From Pseudomonas californiensis (GTDB taxonomy: Bacteria; Pseudomonadota; Gammaproteobacteria; Pseudomonadales; Pseudomonadaceae): 64,000 nt of DNA. Positions 35,405 through 43,857 of this stretch are shown here, piece after piece (position 1 is the first letter of the stretch; every line of letters begins with the position of its first letter). The stretch covers positions 62,001 to 126,000 of the forward strand of contig NZ_JAGTPK010000016.1 in the NCBI RefSeq assembly GCF_021147775.1, in the 5' to 3' direction. The position numbers and the translations under genes are program-made. The notes under the pieces were generated by a model. It had not been told where the DNA came from. It made no database searches and saw only the letters and a list, made by a program, of their open reading frames with translations.

Positions 35405-35498
35405 CTGACTCTGATCCGGGGGGCAATCGGCAGGGATGCCGATTGAGCCGCACCGGGCCATGGATGGCCCGTTGCGGCGACCGCCGGATCAGAGTCAG
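35405..35498 (+). repeat. Structured intergenic repeat, three-way junction with CsrA/RsmA-like loops
   Basis: A perfect 15-bp outer stem (CTGACTCTGATCCGG at 35405-35419, complement at 35484-35498) encloses two hairpins. Hairpin 1 (35424-35445) is a 9-bp stem with loop GGGA, presenting CAGGGATG. Hairpin 2 (35447-35478) is a stem of about 13 bp with loop TGGA, presenting CATGGATG. From memory, similar blocks recur in many Pseudomonas intergenic regions. The loops resemble the CsrA/RsmA SELEX consensus RUACARGGAUGU. Confidence 0.7.
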
Positions 35499-35546
35499 GA
35501 CGAAGGAATCCGCCGCAGGCGGACCCAACCGGAGCCAGGGGCTTTG

Positions 35547-35571
35547 CCTACTTTGGCCCCATCAAAGTAGG
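35547..35571. repeat. 9-bp hairpin, flank of the structured repeat
   Basis: CCTACTTTG (35547-35555), a 7-nt loop, then CAAAGTAGG (35563-35571) form a perfect stem. The surrounding GGGGCTTTGCCTACTTTGGCC and GTCGCCGAGGGGCGAAAAGG look like a widespread Pseudomonas intergenic repeat (recalled, not searched). Confidence 0.5.
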
Positions 35572-35753
35572 TCGCCGAGGGGCGAAAAGGTGACCTGAGG
35601 CGAGCACGCAGGCAACTGAGTCCAGAGCCCACTTCCAAATACACACATCAGAAGTTCACCGTCTGAAACCCAGCCTTCGCGAGCAAGCGCACTCCCAATA
35701 ACAGCCAGAATCCAAATTGAAATCCGCAACTGAGGCGGCCACCTGCAGGAGTC

Positions 35754-35775
35754 AGCCGGGCGGCGTTCCGTTTGC
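35754..35775. repeat. Dispersed repeat, copy 1
   Basis: AGCCGGGCGGCGTTCCGTTTGC recurs at 42771-42792 with one mismatch (A for C at position 8), each time in a gene-free stretch and followed by an AAGAAGG-containing segment. A small dispersed repeat family is likely. Confidence 0.55.
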
Positions 35776-35885
35776 TGAAGAAGGGGCTGGTGTGGCTGCC
35801 GAAAATATCAGCTCAGTATGAAACTCAGCCCCCTGATCACAACCCCCTGACCAGACCGAAGAGCGGATCAAAAAGCCCCCAACCC

Positions 35886-36719
35886 TCAGTCAATCAACCC
35901 ATTCGCGTCATAGAACGGGTACGGTCCTTCATGTTCACCGAACACCGCATTATGGCTCACCAGCCCCTGCTCCGGATGCCAGCGGTGCAGCACATAACCC
36001 GCTGGTTCCAGATTGAAATGCGCGGGTGCAGCCTCATCCAGATCCAGCACAATCTGGTGCGAAGTACCGGGGCACACGCACATCACGCTGCCACCAAAGC
36101 GCCGCTGCATCGGCCGATGCAAATGCCCGCACAACAACCGCTCAACCTGAGGGTGCCGCGCAATGACCCGCTCGAACGCCGCCGCGTTGATGAACGGCTC
36201 TCGGTCCATGTGGCCAATGCCTGTAATGAACGGCGGATGATGCAGAACAATCACCGTCGGCACGTCGGGCCGACGCGAGAGTTGCCCATCGAGCCAGTCC
36301 AGTTGGCGGTAATCCATCTGCCCGCCATGTTCGCCGGGGATAGTTGAGTCCAGCCCGATCAACCGTACCGGATGCTGCTCCACCACCCAGTCCATCGGGC
36401 CTTGTGCAGATAGCGGCAGGTAAACCTGATCCGCGAACGCAGCCAGCAGGTGTTCACGATCATCATGGTTGCCAGGCACCAGGTAAAACGGCATCTGCAA
36501 GCGTTCGAGTTCAGGCTTGAGTACGGCGTATTCGTCGGGATGGCCGAAGTCCACCAGATCGCCACTGACGATTACGACATCGGGACGCTGCTTGCTGGCA
36601 TTGATATGCGCCACCGCCCGGCGCAACGCACCCAGGGTATCGACGATGCCATAGGTAAGGCGTCCACCGGCTTTCAGGTGCAGATCGCTGATCTGGGCAA
36701 TAAGAAACGAAGAATTCAA
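35886..36719 (-). CDS. CpdA-like metallophosphoesterase
   Basis: This 277-aa calcineurin-like phosphodiesterase has all metal motifs: Asp12-x-His14 (ISDLHL), VSGDLVDFG, PGNHDD, LHHPPF and CGHLHRP. Such enzymes hydrolyse cyclic nucleotides (CpdA) or phosphodiesters. It is the last gene of a LacI-ABC transporter operon, 24 nt after the ATPase gene, so it more likely processes the imported substrate, for instance a phosphodiester, than cAMP (inference). The start appears to be TTG (36717-36719), since no ATG or GTG keeps the first metal motif. Confidence 0.85.
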   Translation of the reverse strand: MNSSFLIAQISDLHLKAGGRLTYGIVDTLGALRRAVAHINASKQRPDVVIVSGDLVDFGHPDEYAVLKPELERLQMPFYLVPGNHDDREHLLAAFADQVYLPLSAQGPMDWVVEQHPVRLIGLDSTIPGEHGGQMDYRQLDWLDGQLSRRPDVPTVIVLHHPPFITGIGHMDREPFINAAAFERVIARHPQVERLLCGHLHRPMQRRFGGSVMCVCPGTSHQIVLDLDEAAPAHFNLEPAGYVLHRWHPEQGLVSHNAVFGEHEGPYPFYDANGLID

Positions 36720-36743
36720 AGGTTTTCTCGACAGGAAACAGCA

Positions 36744-37775
36744 TTACGAATGCAGAGTGAACAACGCTTGCGGCGCAACGCTCAGGCCGATCACCGCGCC
36801 AGCGGCATGAACAATGTGGTCAGTGCTGTCGACGAGCAGCGGCTGCGGGCCACCCACATCAACCAGCAGGCGGCTTTGCGCACCCTGGAAGAACTGACCA
36901 ACCAGACGCCCTTGAAGGTGTCCACGCTCGGGCATCAGGCTCAGGTGTTCCGGGCGGCAATACACGGTGGCCGGTACCGGTGAATCGCTCCATGGCAGCT
37001 CGCCGCCGTTGACCTTGAGGCCCGAAGCGGTGCGAGCCACCACAGTGAACGCGTTGAGGTTGCCGACAAACCCGGCCACAAAGGCATTGGCGGGCTGTTG
37101 ATAGATTTCCCGCGGCGTCGCCAGCTGCGACACACAGCCTTTGTCCATGACCAGAATCCGGTCACCCAACGCCATGGCTTCGCCCTGATCATGGGTCACA
37201 AACACCGAGGTGATGCCAAGACCGCGCAGCAGTTGATCCAGCTCGCTGCGCAGACGCTCACGCAGTTGCGCATCCAGTGCGGCCAGCGGCTCGTCCAGCA
37301 ACAACACACGAGGGCGCGTGGCCAGTGCTCTCGCCAGCGCGACACGCTGGCGTTGCCCGCCGGACAACTCGTGAATGCCTCGCTTGCCATGGCCGCTCAG
37401 ACTCATCAACTCCAGCAATTCGTCGCAGCGCCGGGTGTGTTCGGCCACCGACAGGCCACGGATCTTCAGGCCATACACGATGTTTCCTGCCACATCCAGA
37501 TTGGGAAAAAGCGCGTAGTTCTGGAATACCATCCCGACGTCACGCCGCTCGATCGGCAAGCGCGTAACGTCCTGATCGTCAAACAGCACCTGACCAACAT
37601 CCGGGCGCTCCAGCCCGGCGATCAGCCGCAGCGTGGTGGTTTTGCCACAGCCAGACGGGCCAAGAATAGCCAGCGTTTCACCAGGCTCAATGGTCAGGTG
37701 CAAATCCTGTACAGCAACAGTGCCGTCGGCAAATGCCTTGCGGCAGCCCTTAAGGCGAATGGTGGTTCCGCTCAT
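36744..37775 (-). CDS. ABC transporter ATP-binding protein
   Basis: The 343-aa ATPase is of the Fe3+/polyamine/2-aminoethylphosphonate importer class. Walker A GPSGCGKTT starts at about residue 39, the Q-loop is MVFQNYALFP, the signature LSGGQRQRVALARAL, Walker B VLLLDEPLAALD, the switch His lies in VFVTHDQ, and a C-terminal TOBE-like region follows from about 265. It overlaps the upstream permease gene by 4 nt. It energises the permease pair encoded before it. Confidence 0.92.
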   Translation of the reverse strand: MSGTTIRLKGCRKAFADGTVAVQDLHLTIEPGETLAILGPSGCGKTTTLRLIAGLERPDVGQVLFDDQDVTRLPIERRDVGMVFQNYALFPNLDVAGNIVYGLKIRGLSVAEHTRRCDELLELMSLSGHGKRGIHELSGGQRQRVALARALATRPRVLLLDEPLAALDAQLRERLRSELDQLLRGLGITSVFVTHDQGEAMALGDRILVMDKGCVSQLATPREIYQQPANAFVAGFVGNLNAFTVVARTASGLKVNGGELPWSDSPVPATVYCRPEHLSLMPERGHLQGRLVGQFFQGAQSRLLVDVGGPQPLLVDSTDHIVHAAGAVIGLSVAPQALFTLHS

Positions 37776-38566
37776 CGGCTCTCTCCACGGGCAAGACGTG
37801 CGCTGATGGCCTGCAACGCAATGAGCAGCGGCACGATCAGCAACAGAAAAAGAAGGGTGTAAGCGCTGGCGACTTCCAGCCGCGCCGACGCATAACTGTC
37901 AGCCAGACCGACCGGCAGAGTTTTGGTCATCGGGGTGTGCAGCATCCAGGTCAGGTTGAACTCGCCCAGCGACAGGGTCACGACCATCAACACACCGGCA
38001 AGAATTCCCGCTCGACAGTTGGGCACCACCACGCTGAAAAATCGTTTGACGGGACCAGCGCCCAGGCTGGCGGCTGCCTCTTCAAGCACCGGCAATTGCT
38101 GGCGCTGCATGACCGCCATGACCGGACGAACCAGAAACGGCAGGGTGAACAGCACATGCCCCACCAGGATGAACAACCAACTGCCACGAAAGCTGCCGAA
38201 CTGCCCATAGGTCAACAGCAATGCCAGCGCGCTGGCCAGACCGGGCATTGCCACCGGCAACACCATCAATTCTTCGAAGGCACGACTGAATCGATTGTTC
38301 ATGCGTACCAGCGCATACGCCGCCGGGACGCCAATCAGGCAAACGCACAGCGCGCAGGCCACCGCCAATTGCAAAGACAGCCACACAGTCGGTGAATACG
38401 CCTGCCAGACCTGGGCCAGCCAGTCGAAGGTCAAGCCACTCGACAAGCCCAGAAAATAATTGCGGGTCAGGCCAGCCAGCAGCGAGAGCACCACCGGGAC
38501 CAGCATGAATGCGCAGACCAGCAGTGTGAACGCCAGCTGCACGACAAATAATGGGGTGCGTTTCAT
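37772..38566 (-). CDS. ABC transporter permease 2
   Basis: This 264-aa membrane protein has about six helices. The cytoplasmic EAA loop EEAAASLGAGPVKRFFSVVVPNCRAGIL couples to the ATPase. The start at 38566 (MKRTPLF) overlaps the previous permease stop by 4 nt; a longer reading back to 38836 would lie inside that permease gene. It pairs with the product of 38563-39432. Confidence 0.9.
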   Translation of the reverse strand: MKRTPLFVVQLAFTLLVCAFMLVPVVLSLLAGLTRNYFLGLSSGLTFDWLAQVWQAYSPTVWLSLQLAVACALCVCLIGVPAAYALVRMNNRFSRAFEELMVLPVAMPGLASALALLLTYGQFGSFRGSWLFILVGHVLFTLPFLVRPVMAVMQRQQLPVLEEAAASLGAGPVKRFFSVVVPNCRAGILAGVLMVVTLSLGEFNLTWMLHTPMTKTLPVGLADSYASARLEVASAYTLLFLLLIVPLLIALQAISARLARGESR

Positions 38567-39432
38567 AGCGCAACTCCCGAGTTTTTCACCATTCGCCGAG
38601 CCAGCAACAGCACGGCCCAGGTCACCAACCCGAGGATCACCGACAGCGCTGCGGCCACGGTGAAGTTGGCGTAGTTGGTGAACACGTTGTAGATCGCCAC
38701 AGGCGTGACGTTGAGTCGGGTGCCCAAGGTGAATGCCGTACCGAATGCGCCCATCGATGTGGCAAAGCAGATCGCCCCGCACGATACGAGCGCTGGCGCG
38801 AGGCCAGGCACAATCACATCGCACACCACTCGCCAATGGCCAGCACCAAGGGAATGGGCGGCCTCCTCCAGGCTACGGTCCAGGCTTTCGCACGCGGCCA
38901 TGACCGTAAGGATCACCCGTGGAATCGAGAAATACAGATAGCCGATGAACAGGCCGATCAGCGAGTAGGCAAAGACCCAGCGCTCGCCTGCCAGCTCAAG
39001 CCCCAGCGCAGCAAAAATGCCTTGCCGACCGGCGAGCAGAATCACCAGAAAGCCGACCACCACGCCGGGAAACGCCAGAGGAAAGGTCAGCAAGGCCACC
39101 AGCGCTGAACGCCCGAAAAACCGCTGACGGGCAAGGAAGAATCCACTGATGCCGCCCACCAGCAAGGCAGCCAGCGTCACCACCAGCGCCAGCACGCATG
39201 TCTGTACCAGGCTGCCCAGATATTGCGCGCTACTCAGAACCTGCCAGTAGCCACTGCCGTTGCCGTCCCGGTCTTGTGCACCGAGCACAATCAGGTGCGC
39301 CAACGGCAGCAGCCAGAAAGCCAGCAATACAGCCATCGCCGGAGCAAGCGCCATCGCCGCGGACGGCCGCAAACGCCATCTGAAGAAGCCACCGGATTGC
39401 AGAGCAACCGCTTGTCCCAGCGAGGCTGACAT
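38563..39432 (-). CDS. ABC transporter permease 1
   Basis: This 289-aa inner membrane protein has six or so helices and the EAA loop LEEAAHSLGAGHWRVVCDVIVPGLAPALV. Its ATG overlaps the stop of the binding-protein gene by one base. With permease 2 it forms the channel of a binding-protein-dependent importer. Confidence 0.9.
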   Translation of the reverse strand: MSASLGQAVALQSGGFFRWRLRPSAAMALAPAMAVLLAFWLLPLAHLIVLGAQDRDGNGSGYWQVLSSAQYLGSLVQTCVLALVVTLAALLVGGISGFFLARQRFFGRSALVALLTFPLAFPGVVVGFLVILLAGRQGIFAALGLELAGERWVFAYSLIGLFIGYLYFSIPRVILTVMAACESLDRSLEEAAHSLGAGHWRVVCDVIVPGLAPALVSCGAICFATSMGAFGTAFTLGTRLNVTPVAIYNVFTNYANFTVAAALSVILGLVTWAVLLLARRMVKNSGVAL

Positions 39433-40433
39433 TACTTCACCTCTCGCAGATAACGGGCAGCGAATGCTTCCTGCACAGCAGCCATGTGCTGGTAATCCAC
39501 CACACCGGCGCGAGCGTAATCACTGTCGGGCAAGAACTGGGCAGCCACATCCGCCGGGATGCTCGAACGCACCGGGCGCAGATAAGCCTTGGCCCACAAT
39601 GCCTGACCGGCATCGGACAGCACATAATCGAGCACTTTTTCAGCGTTGGCGCGATGCGGCGCCTTGCCCACCAGACTCATCACGTAGGGAACGCCAATCG
39701 TGCCTTCCTTGGGGATCACAAATGCTACGTTGGCCTTGTCCTTGTAGCGGGCGCGGTAAGCGTTGAAGTCGTAGTCGACCAGAATCGGCAACTCACCCGA
39801 CAGCACCCGCGCGTAGGCGGTCTGCTTGGGTACGATGGGCGAGTTTTTCGCCAGCTTCTGGAAGTAGTCAATGGCCGGGGCGAAGTTGTCCAGCGTACCG
39901 CCCATGGCCTGGTTGATGGCAACGGCCGAGACGTAGCCGACGAAGGCGCTGGACGGGTCGAGATAACCGACCATGCCCTTGTACTCAGGCTTGAGCAGAT
40001 CGGCCCAGCTCTGTGGTACCGGCAGGCCGCCAAGCGCATCGACGTTGACCATGATGCCCAAGGTACCGGAATGGATGGCAAACCAGTGCCCGGCCGGGTC
40101 TTTCAGGCCCGCCGGGATATCTTCCCAATGCTTGGGCTTGTAGGTATCGACCACGCCCGCTTTCTGCGCCTGCAACCCGAACGTCACGCCGTAATACACC
40201 ACGTCGGCGACCGGAGCGCCCTGCTCGGCCACAATCTGCGCCAGCGCCTGCCCGGAGTTCTTGTTGTCCAACGGCACCTGCACGCCGGTGCTGTCGGCAA
40301 TCGCCTTGAGCTGCGTTCCCCAGTCAGCCCATTCAGGCGGGCAGTTGTAACAAATGGCGGTTTCGGCGGCCTGGGCGAGGCTGGCCGCACCGCATAACAG
40401 CAGTGCAGCCAGGGTTTTACTGAGGCTGAGCAT
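39432..40433 (-). CDS. ABC transporter substrate-binding protein, substrate unknown
   Basis: This 333-aa periplasmic protein has a signal peptide (MLSLSKTLAALLLCGAASLAQA, cleavage near residue 22) and the extracellular-binding-protein family 1 / Fe3+-type fold. The mature protein begins with an unusual CYNCPPEW Cys pair. The start at 40433 has AGGAG 7 nt upstream; upstream in-frame sequence belongs to the lacI-type gene. Relatives bind ferric iron, polyamines, thiamine or 2-aminoethylphosphonate. The phosphodiesterase at the operon end hints at a phosphorus-containing ligand (inference). Confidence 0.88.
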   Translation of the reverse strand: MLSLSKTLAALLLCGAASLAQAAETAICYNCPPEWADWGTQLKAIADSTGVQVPLDNKNSGQALAQIVAEQGAPVADVVYYGVTFGLQAQKAGVVDTYKPKHWEDIPAGLKDPAGHWFAIHSGTLGIMVNVDALGGLPVPQSWADLLKPEYKGMVGYLDPSSAFVGYVSAVAINQAMGGTLDNFAPAIDYFQKLAKNSPIVPKQTAYARVLSGELPILVDYDFNAYRARYKDKANVAFVIPKEGTIGVPYVMSLVGKAPHRANAEKVLDYVLSDAGQALWAKAYLRPVRSSIPADVAAQFLPDSDYARAGVVDYQHMAAVQEAFAARYLREVK

Positions 40434-41436
40434 GAAGCATCTCCTGATAGGGCTGGGTGCTTTCGCCGGGCCGGATATGGCACGGCAAACAATGGGAAAT
40501 CGGTGTGGCGCCGGCAATGCGAGCCAGCAATTGGTCGATGACGGTGCAGGCCAGTTCGGCGATAGGCTGAACCACGCTGCACAGCGTCGGGTGCATCTGG
40601 GTGCCAAGGGCAATACCGTCAAACCCGATGACCGATAGGCGCTCGGGCACGCTCCAGTCATGGCGACGCAGCTCTGCGATCAGGCTGATCGCCAGCAGAT
40701 CGTTGGAGCAGACCAGCGCCGTCGGTGCGTCGGGACCGTGCAATGAAGGCGCAAGTGCGGCGAAGTCGGCACCGGTGTGCGCAGGCATTTCGATAACCGG
40801 CAGCGCGTTGAGCCCTCGCTCGGACATGGCGTCGCAATAACCTGCATAACGCAGCCGGGCGCGGTCCGACTGCATCGCAGGCCCGGCGACCATGGCGATG
40901 CGGCGATGCCCGGCATCAAGCAGGTAACGCACGGCCAGCGCCATGCCCGCGCGGTTATCCACAGACACAGCGCTGTATTCGGGGTTGCTGGTCTGGTGAT
41001 AGGCCAGTACGAAAGGCGTGTCCTCGCGAACCAGGCTTTGCAGCACGCGATTGTGTTCGGCGTCGGTGACCGTCAGCACCAGCCCGTCGACCCGCTGACG
41101 CAGCAGTTCTTCGACGACGGCGCTTTCGCGTTCGCTGGCGTAATCGGTGGTTGCCAGAAGCAGGTTGTAGCCGCGCGTCCGGGCGGCACGTTCCATGGCC
41201 TGAAGCTGTTCAGCAAAGACCGGGTTGAGCAGATTGGGTACCACCACACCGATCAGATTGGTGGTTTGCAGGCGCAGCTGACGCCCCAGCCGATTGGGCC
41301 GGAAACCCAGCTCACGGGCTGCGGTGAACACTTGGTCACGGGTGGCAGGCCTCACCAGATCTGGCGTCGCGAAGGCCCGCGCCGCCGTGGCCCGAGAAAC
41401 CCCGGCCAGGTGTGCAACCGCTTTCAAATCAGTCAT
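40417..41436 (-). CDS. LacI-family transcriptional regulator of the ABC operon
   Basis: This 339-aa protein starts with a LacI-type helix-turn-helix (MTDLKAVAHLAGVSRATAARAFATPDLV) followed by a periplasmic-binding-protein-like sensor domain. It is the first gene of the importer operon and overlaps the binding-protein gene by 17 nt. A perfect 14-bp palindrome with a central CG lies just upstream, so autoregulation is likely. The start at 41436 is chosen for the HTH position; the ribosome site is weak. Confidence 0.9.
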   Translation of the reverse strand: MTDLKAVAHLAGVSRATAARAFATPDLVRPATRDQVFTAARELGFRPNRLGRQLRLQTTNLIGVVVPNLLNPVFAEQLQAMERAARTRGYNLLLATTDYASERESAVVEELLRQRVDGLVLTVTDAEHNRVLQSLVREDTPFVLAYHQTSNPEYSAVSVDNRAGMALAVRYLLDAGHRRIAMVAGPAMQSDRARLRYAGYCDAMSERGLNALPVIEMPAHTGADFAALAPSLHGPDAPTALVCSNDLLAISLIAELRRHDWSVPERLSVIGFDGIALGTQMHPTLCSVVQPIAELACTVIDQLLARIAGATPISHCLPCHIRPGESTQPYQEMLHAQPQ

Positions 41437-41447
41437 TGTCGCTCGCT

Positions 41448-41461
41448 TGAGATCGATCTCA
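41448..41461. promoter_or_regulatory. LacI-type operator
   Basis: TGAGATCGATCTCA is an exact 14-bp palindrome with the central CG typical of LacI-family sites, 12 nt upstream of the regulator start. Its placement over the leader suggests repression of the whole transporter operon. Confidence 0.65.
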
Positions 41462-41630
41462 TTGGCGGCGACTCTAGACATCGAACATGGCGATAGCGCG
41501 AACAACCCATGACTGTTTGGTGACAGGACGTGCTCAGGCCATATTAAACAGAAGCGGTTTGGCGAACCGGGACCGGTCTGCGTTACCATCACCGGTCCGA
41601 CGCGGCAACCTGCTGCGCGCAGGAGTAGTC

Positions 41631-42605
41631 ATGGCTCATCCGTTTGCAACACTCACTCCCGATCTGGTCCTCGACGCGGTCGAAAGCATTGGCTTTCTCA
41701 GCGACGCTCGTATTCTGGCGCTCAACAGTTACGAAAACCGGGTATATCAGGTCGGTATCGAAGACGGCCAACCGCTGATTGCCAAGTTCTACCGCCCGCA
41801 ACGCTGGACCAACGAGGCCATCCTCGAAGAACACAGCTTCACCGTCGAGCTGGTTGACGTTGAGGTCCCGGTGGTTGCACCGATGGTGCACAACGGCGAA
41901 ACGCTGTTCGAGCACGCGGGTTTCCGCTTTACGCTGTTTCCGCGCCGTGGTGGACGTGCGCCAGAGCCAGGCAACCTGGATCAGTTGTACCGACTGGGTC
42001 AGTTGCTGGGCCGCATCCATGCCGTGGGCGCCACCAAGCCTTTCGAGCACCGCGAAGCGCTGGGCGTGAAGAATTTCGGTCACGATTCGGTCAATTACCT
42101 GCTGCAGAACGACTGCATCCCGCGCAGCCTGTTGCCGGCCTATGAGTCCGTCGCGCGTGACTTGCTCAAGCGTGTCGAAGATGTCTATGCCGCAACCCCG
42201 CACACCAACATTCGCATGCATGGCGACTGCCACCCCGGCAACATGATGTGCCGCGACGAGATGTTCCACATAGTCGATCTGGACGATTGCCGCCTGGGCC
42301 CTGCCGTGCAGGACATCTGGATGATGCTGGCGGGTGATCGCCAGGAAAGGCTGGGCCAGCTGTCAGAGTTGATGGACGGCTATAACGAATTTCACGATTT
42401 TGACCCACGCGAACTGGCGTTGATCGAACCGCTGCGCGCATTGCGCCTGATGCACTACAGCGCCTGGCTGGCAAGACGCTGGGATGACCCGGCATTTCCG
42501 CACAGCTTTCCGTGGTTTGGCACTGAGCGGTATTGGGGTGACCACATTCTCGCACTGCGTGAGCAGATGTCGGCGCTGAATGAGGAGCCGTTGAAGCTGT
42601 TCTGA
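41631..42605 (+). CDS. srkA: Stress response kinase A (SrkA/YihE-like)
   Basis: This 324-aa aminoglycoside-phosphotransferase-fold Ser/Thr kinase has the catalytic loop MHGDCHPGNMM (about 200-210) and the metal-binding IVDLDDC. In E. coli the enzyme protects from stress-induced death downstream of the Cpx system. Length fits (E. coli 328 aa). The ATG at 41631 has AGGAG 5 nt upstream; the in-frame sequence before it is non-coding. Confidence 0.92.
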   Translation: MAHPFATLTPDLVLDAVESIGFLSDARILALNSYENRVYQVGIEDGQPLIAKFYRPQRWTNEAILEEHSFTVELVDVEVPVVAPMVHNGETLFEHAGFRFTLFPRRGGRAPEPGNLDQLYRLGQLLGRIHAVGATKPFEHREALGVKNFGHDSVNYLLQNDCIPRSLLPAYESVARDLLKRVEDVYAATPHTNIRMHGDCHPGNMMCRDEMFHIVDLDDCRLGPAVQDIWMMLAGDRQERLGQLSELMDGYNEFHDFDPRELALIEPLRALRLMHYSAWLARRWDDPAFPHSFPWFGTERYWGDHILALREQMSALNEEPLKLF

Positions 42606-42691
42606 TTACACATTGAAGGAGCAGGTCGCGGGGTGACCAGTTGATCACAAAGATGAAGAACAACCGGTACATTTGCACTGGATGTCACGGT

Positions 42692-42712
42692 CCTTTCGTC
42701 AGCAAGCTGACC
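42692..42712. repeat. REP-like palindromic element
   Basis: CCTTTCGTCAGCAAGCTGACC contains the palindrome GTCAGCAAGCTGAC. Its reverse complement recurs almost exactly at 50522-50541, as is typical of Pseudomonas REP elements. Confidence 0.6.
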
Positions 42713-42727
42713 TCCACGAAGTTCTGC

Positions 42728-42765
42728 AGATATCTCGCCCCTGTGAAGATATCTCACCCTTGTGA
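42728..42765. repeat. 19-bp tandem repeat upstream of rarD
   Basis: AGATATCTCGCCCCTGTGA (42728-42746) is followed directly by AGATATCTCACCCTTGTGA (42747-42765), with 17 of 19 bases identical. Each unit starts with the palindrome AGATATCT. Its role is unknown; paired protein-binding sites are possible. Confidence 0.6.
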
Positions 42766-42770
42766 GAGTG

Positions 42771-42792
42771 AGCCGGGAGGCGTTCCGTTTGC
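42771..42792. repeat. Dispersed repeat, copy 2
   Basis: This is a one-mismatch copy of the segment at 35754-35775, again in non-coding DNA. Confidence 0.55.
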
Positions 42793-42906
42793 ACAAGAAG
42801 GCTGACTGTCAGGCTGCTGCATCCATGACATAACACCCGCAACACCGACACCCAGCAACACTGACTATTACAAGAACTGGATATTTCCGCTTTTAAGGGA
42901 CGACCC

Positions 42907-43794
42907 ATGCAAGCTGCCAATCCGCGTCGCGGATATATTCTGGGCCTCAGTGCTTACGCCATATGGGGCCTGTTCCCCATTTATTTCAAAGCCATTTCCG
43001 CAGTGCCGGCCATCGAGATCATCATCCATCGTGTGCTCTGGTCAGCGCTGTTCGGCTCCATCGTACTGATGTTCTGGAAACACCCCGGCTGGTGGCGCGA
43101 CCTGCGCAACAACCCGCAGCGGCTGGCGGTGCTGGCGCTGAGTGGTTCGCTGATCGCGGCGAACTGGATCGTGTATGTCTGGGCGGTCAATAACGGGCGC
43201 ATGCTGGAAGCCAGCCTGGGCTACTACATCAACCCGCTGGTCAACGTGCTGCTCGGCATGCTGTTACTGGGCGAACGGCTGAGACGCCTGCAATGGCTGG
43301 CAGTGGTGCTCGCCGCAACAGGTGTGGCGCAACAGGTCTGGCAGGTCGGCAGCCTGCCCTGGGTGTCGCTGGTACTGCCATTGACCTTCGGTTTCTACGG
43401 TCTGATCCGCAAGAAAGCGCCCGTGGCCGCCCTGCCCGGCCTGGTGGTGGAAACCTGGATGCTGGTGCCACTGGCGTTGATCTGGCTGGCGCTCAACCCG
43501 ATGGCACTCAGCGCACAGCCCGAGTTCTGGACCACCAGCCAGGCCATCTGGCTGGCAGCCGCCGGGCCGGTCACGCTGGTTCCGCTGGTGTGCTTCAACG
43601 CGGCAGCCCGTCACTTGCCATTCACCACGCTGGGCTTTCTGCAGTATCTGGCCCCGACCCTGGTGCTGCTGCTCGCCGTGTTGTTCTATGACGAGCACTT
43701 GAGCACCAGCACCATCATCACCTTCGCGTGCATCTGGGCCGGACTTGCGATTTACAGCATCGACATCTGGCTGAACATGCGCCGCCGCAACTGA
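42907..43794 (+). CDS. rarD: EamA-family transporter RarD
   Basis: The 295-aa inner membrane protein has ten predicted helices and two EamA halves. RarD features include the start RGYILGLSAYAIWGLFPIYFKAI and the PLVNVLLGMLLLGERLRRLQWLAV segment. The family is linked to chloramphenicol sensitivity, but the natural substrate is unknown. AAGGGA lies about 6 nt before the ATG. Confidence 0.92.
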   Translation: MQAANPRRGYILGLSAYAIWGLFPIYFKAISAVPAIEIIIHRVLWSALFGSIVLMFWKHPGWWRDLRNNPQRLAVLALSGSLIAANWIVYVWAVNNGRMLEASLGYYINPLVNVLLGMLLLGERLRRLQWLAVVLAATGVAQQVWQVGSLPWVSLVLPLTFGFYGLIRKKAPVAALPGLVVETWMLVPLALIWLALNPMALSAQPEFWTTSQAIWLAAAGPVTLVPLVCFNAAARHLPFTTLGFLQYLAPTLVLLLAVLFYDEHLSTSTIITFACIWAGLAIYSIDIWLNMRRRN

Positions 43795-43810
43795 TCAAAA
43801 AAAATACAGA

Positions 43811-43847
43811 ACCCTGCAGGCCACGTAATCTGTGGCCTGCAAAGGGT
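43811..43847 (+). terminator. Hairpin downstream of rarD
   Basis: GCAGGCCAC (43816-43824), a 7-nt loop, then GTGGCCTGC (43832-43840) form a perfect 9-bp stem, extended by ACCC/GGGT flanks. Only a short TTCT follows, so it is a weak or factor-assisted terminator 16 nt past the rarD stop. Confidence 0.6.
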
Positions 43848-43857
43848 TCTCCAAGGC

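Larger units (their letters stand above)
35340..35885. other. Gene-free interval rich in repeats
   Basis: The 546 nt between phoX and the convergent phosphodiesterase gene hold the three-way-junction repeat (35405-35498), a CCTACTTTG...CAAAGTAGG hairpin (35547-35571) and a fragment shared with the rarD upstream region (35754-35775). I see no gene. Confidence 0.7.
42606..42906. other. Gene-free interval upstream of rarD with repeats
   Basis: These 301 nt contain a REP-like palindrome (42692-42712), a 19-bp tandem duplication (42728-42765) and copy 2 of the dispersed repeat (42771-42792), plus the rarD leader. No gene is seen. Confidence 0.6.

Noticed and set aside
35772..36347. 191-codon plus-strand frame over the phosphodiesterase gene
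   Set aside because: It starts in the repeat-rich interval and then runs antisense to a gene with complete metal motifs.
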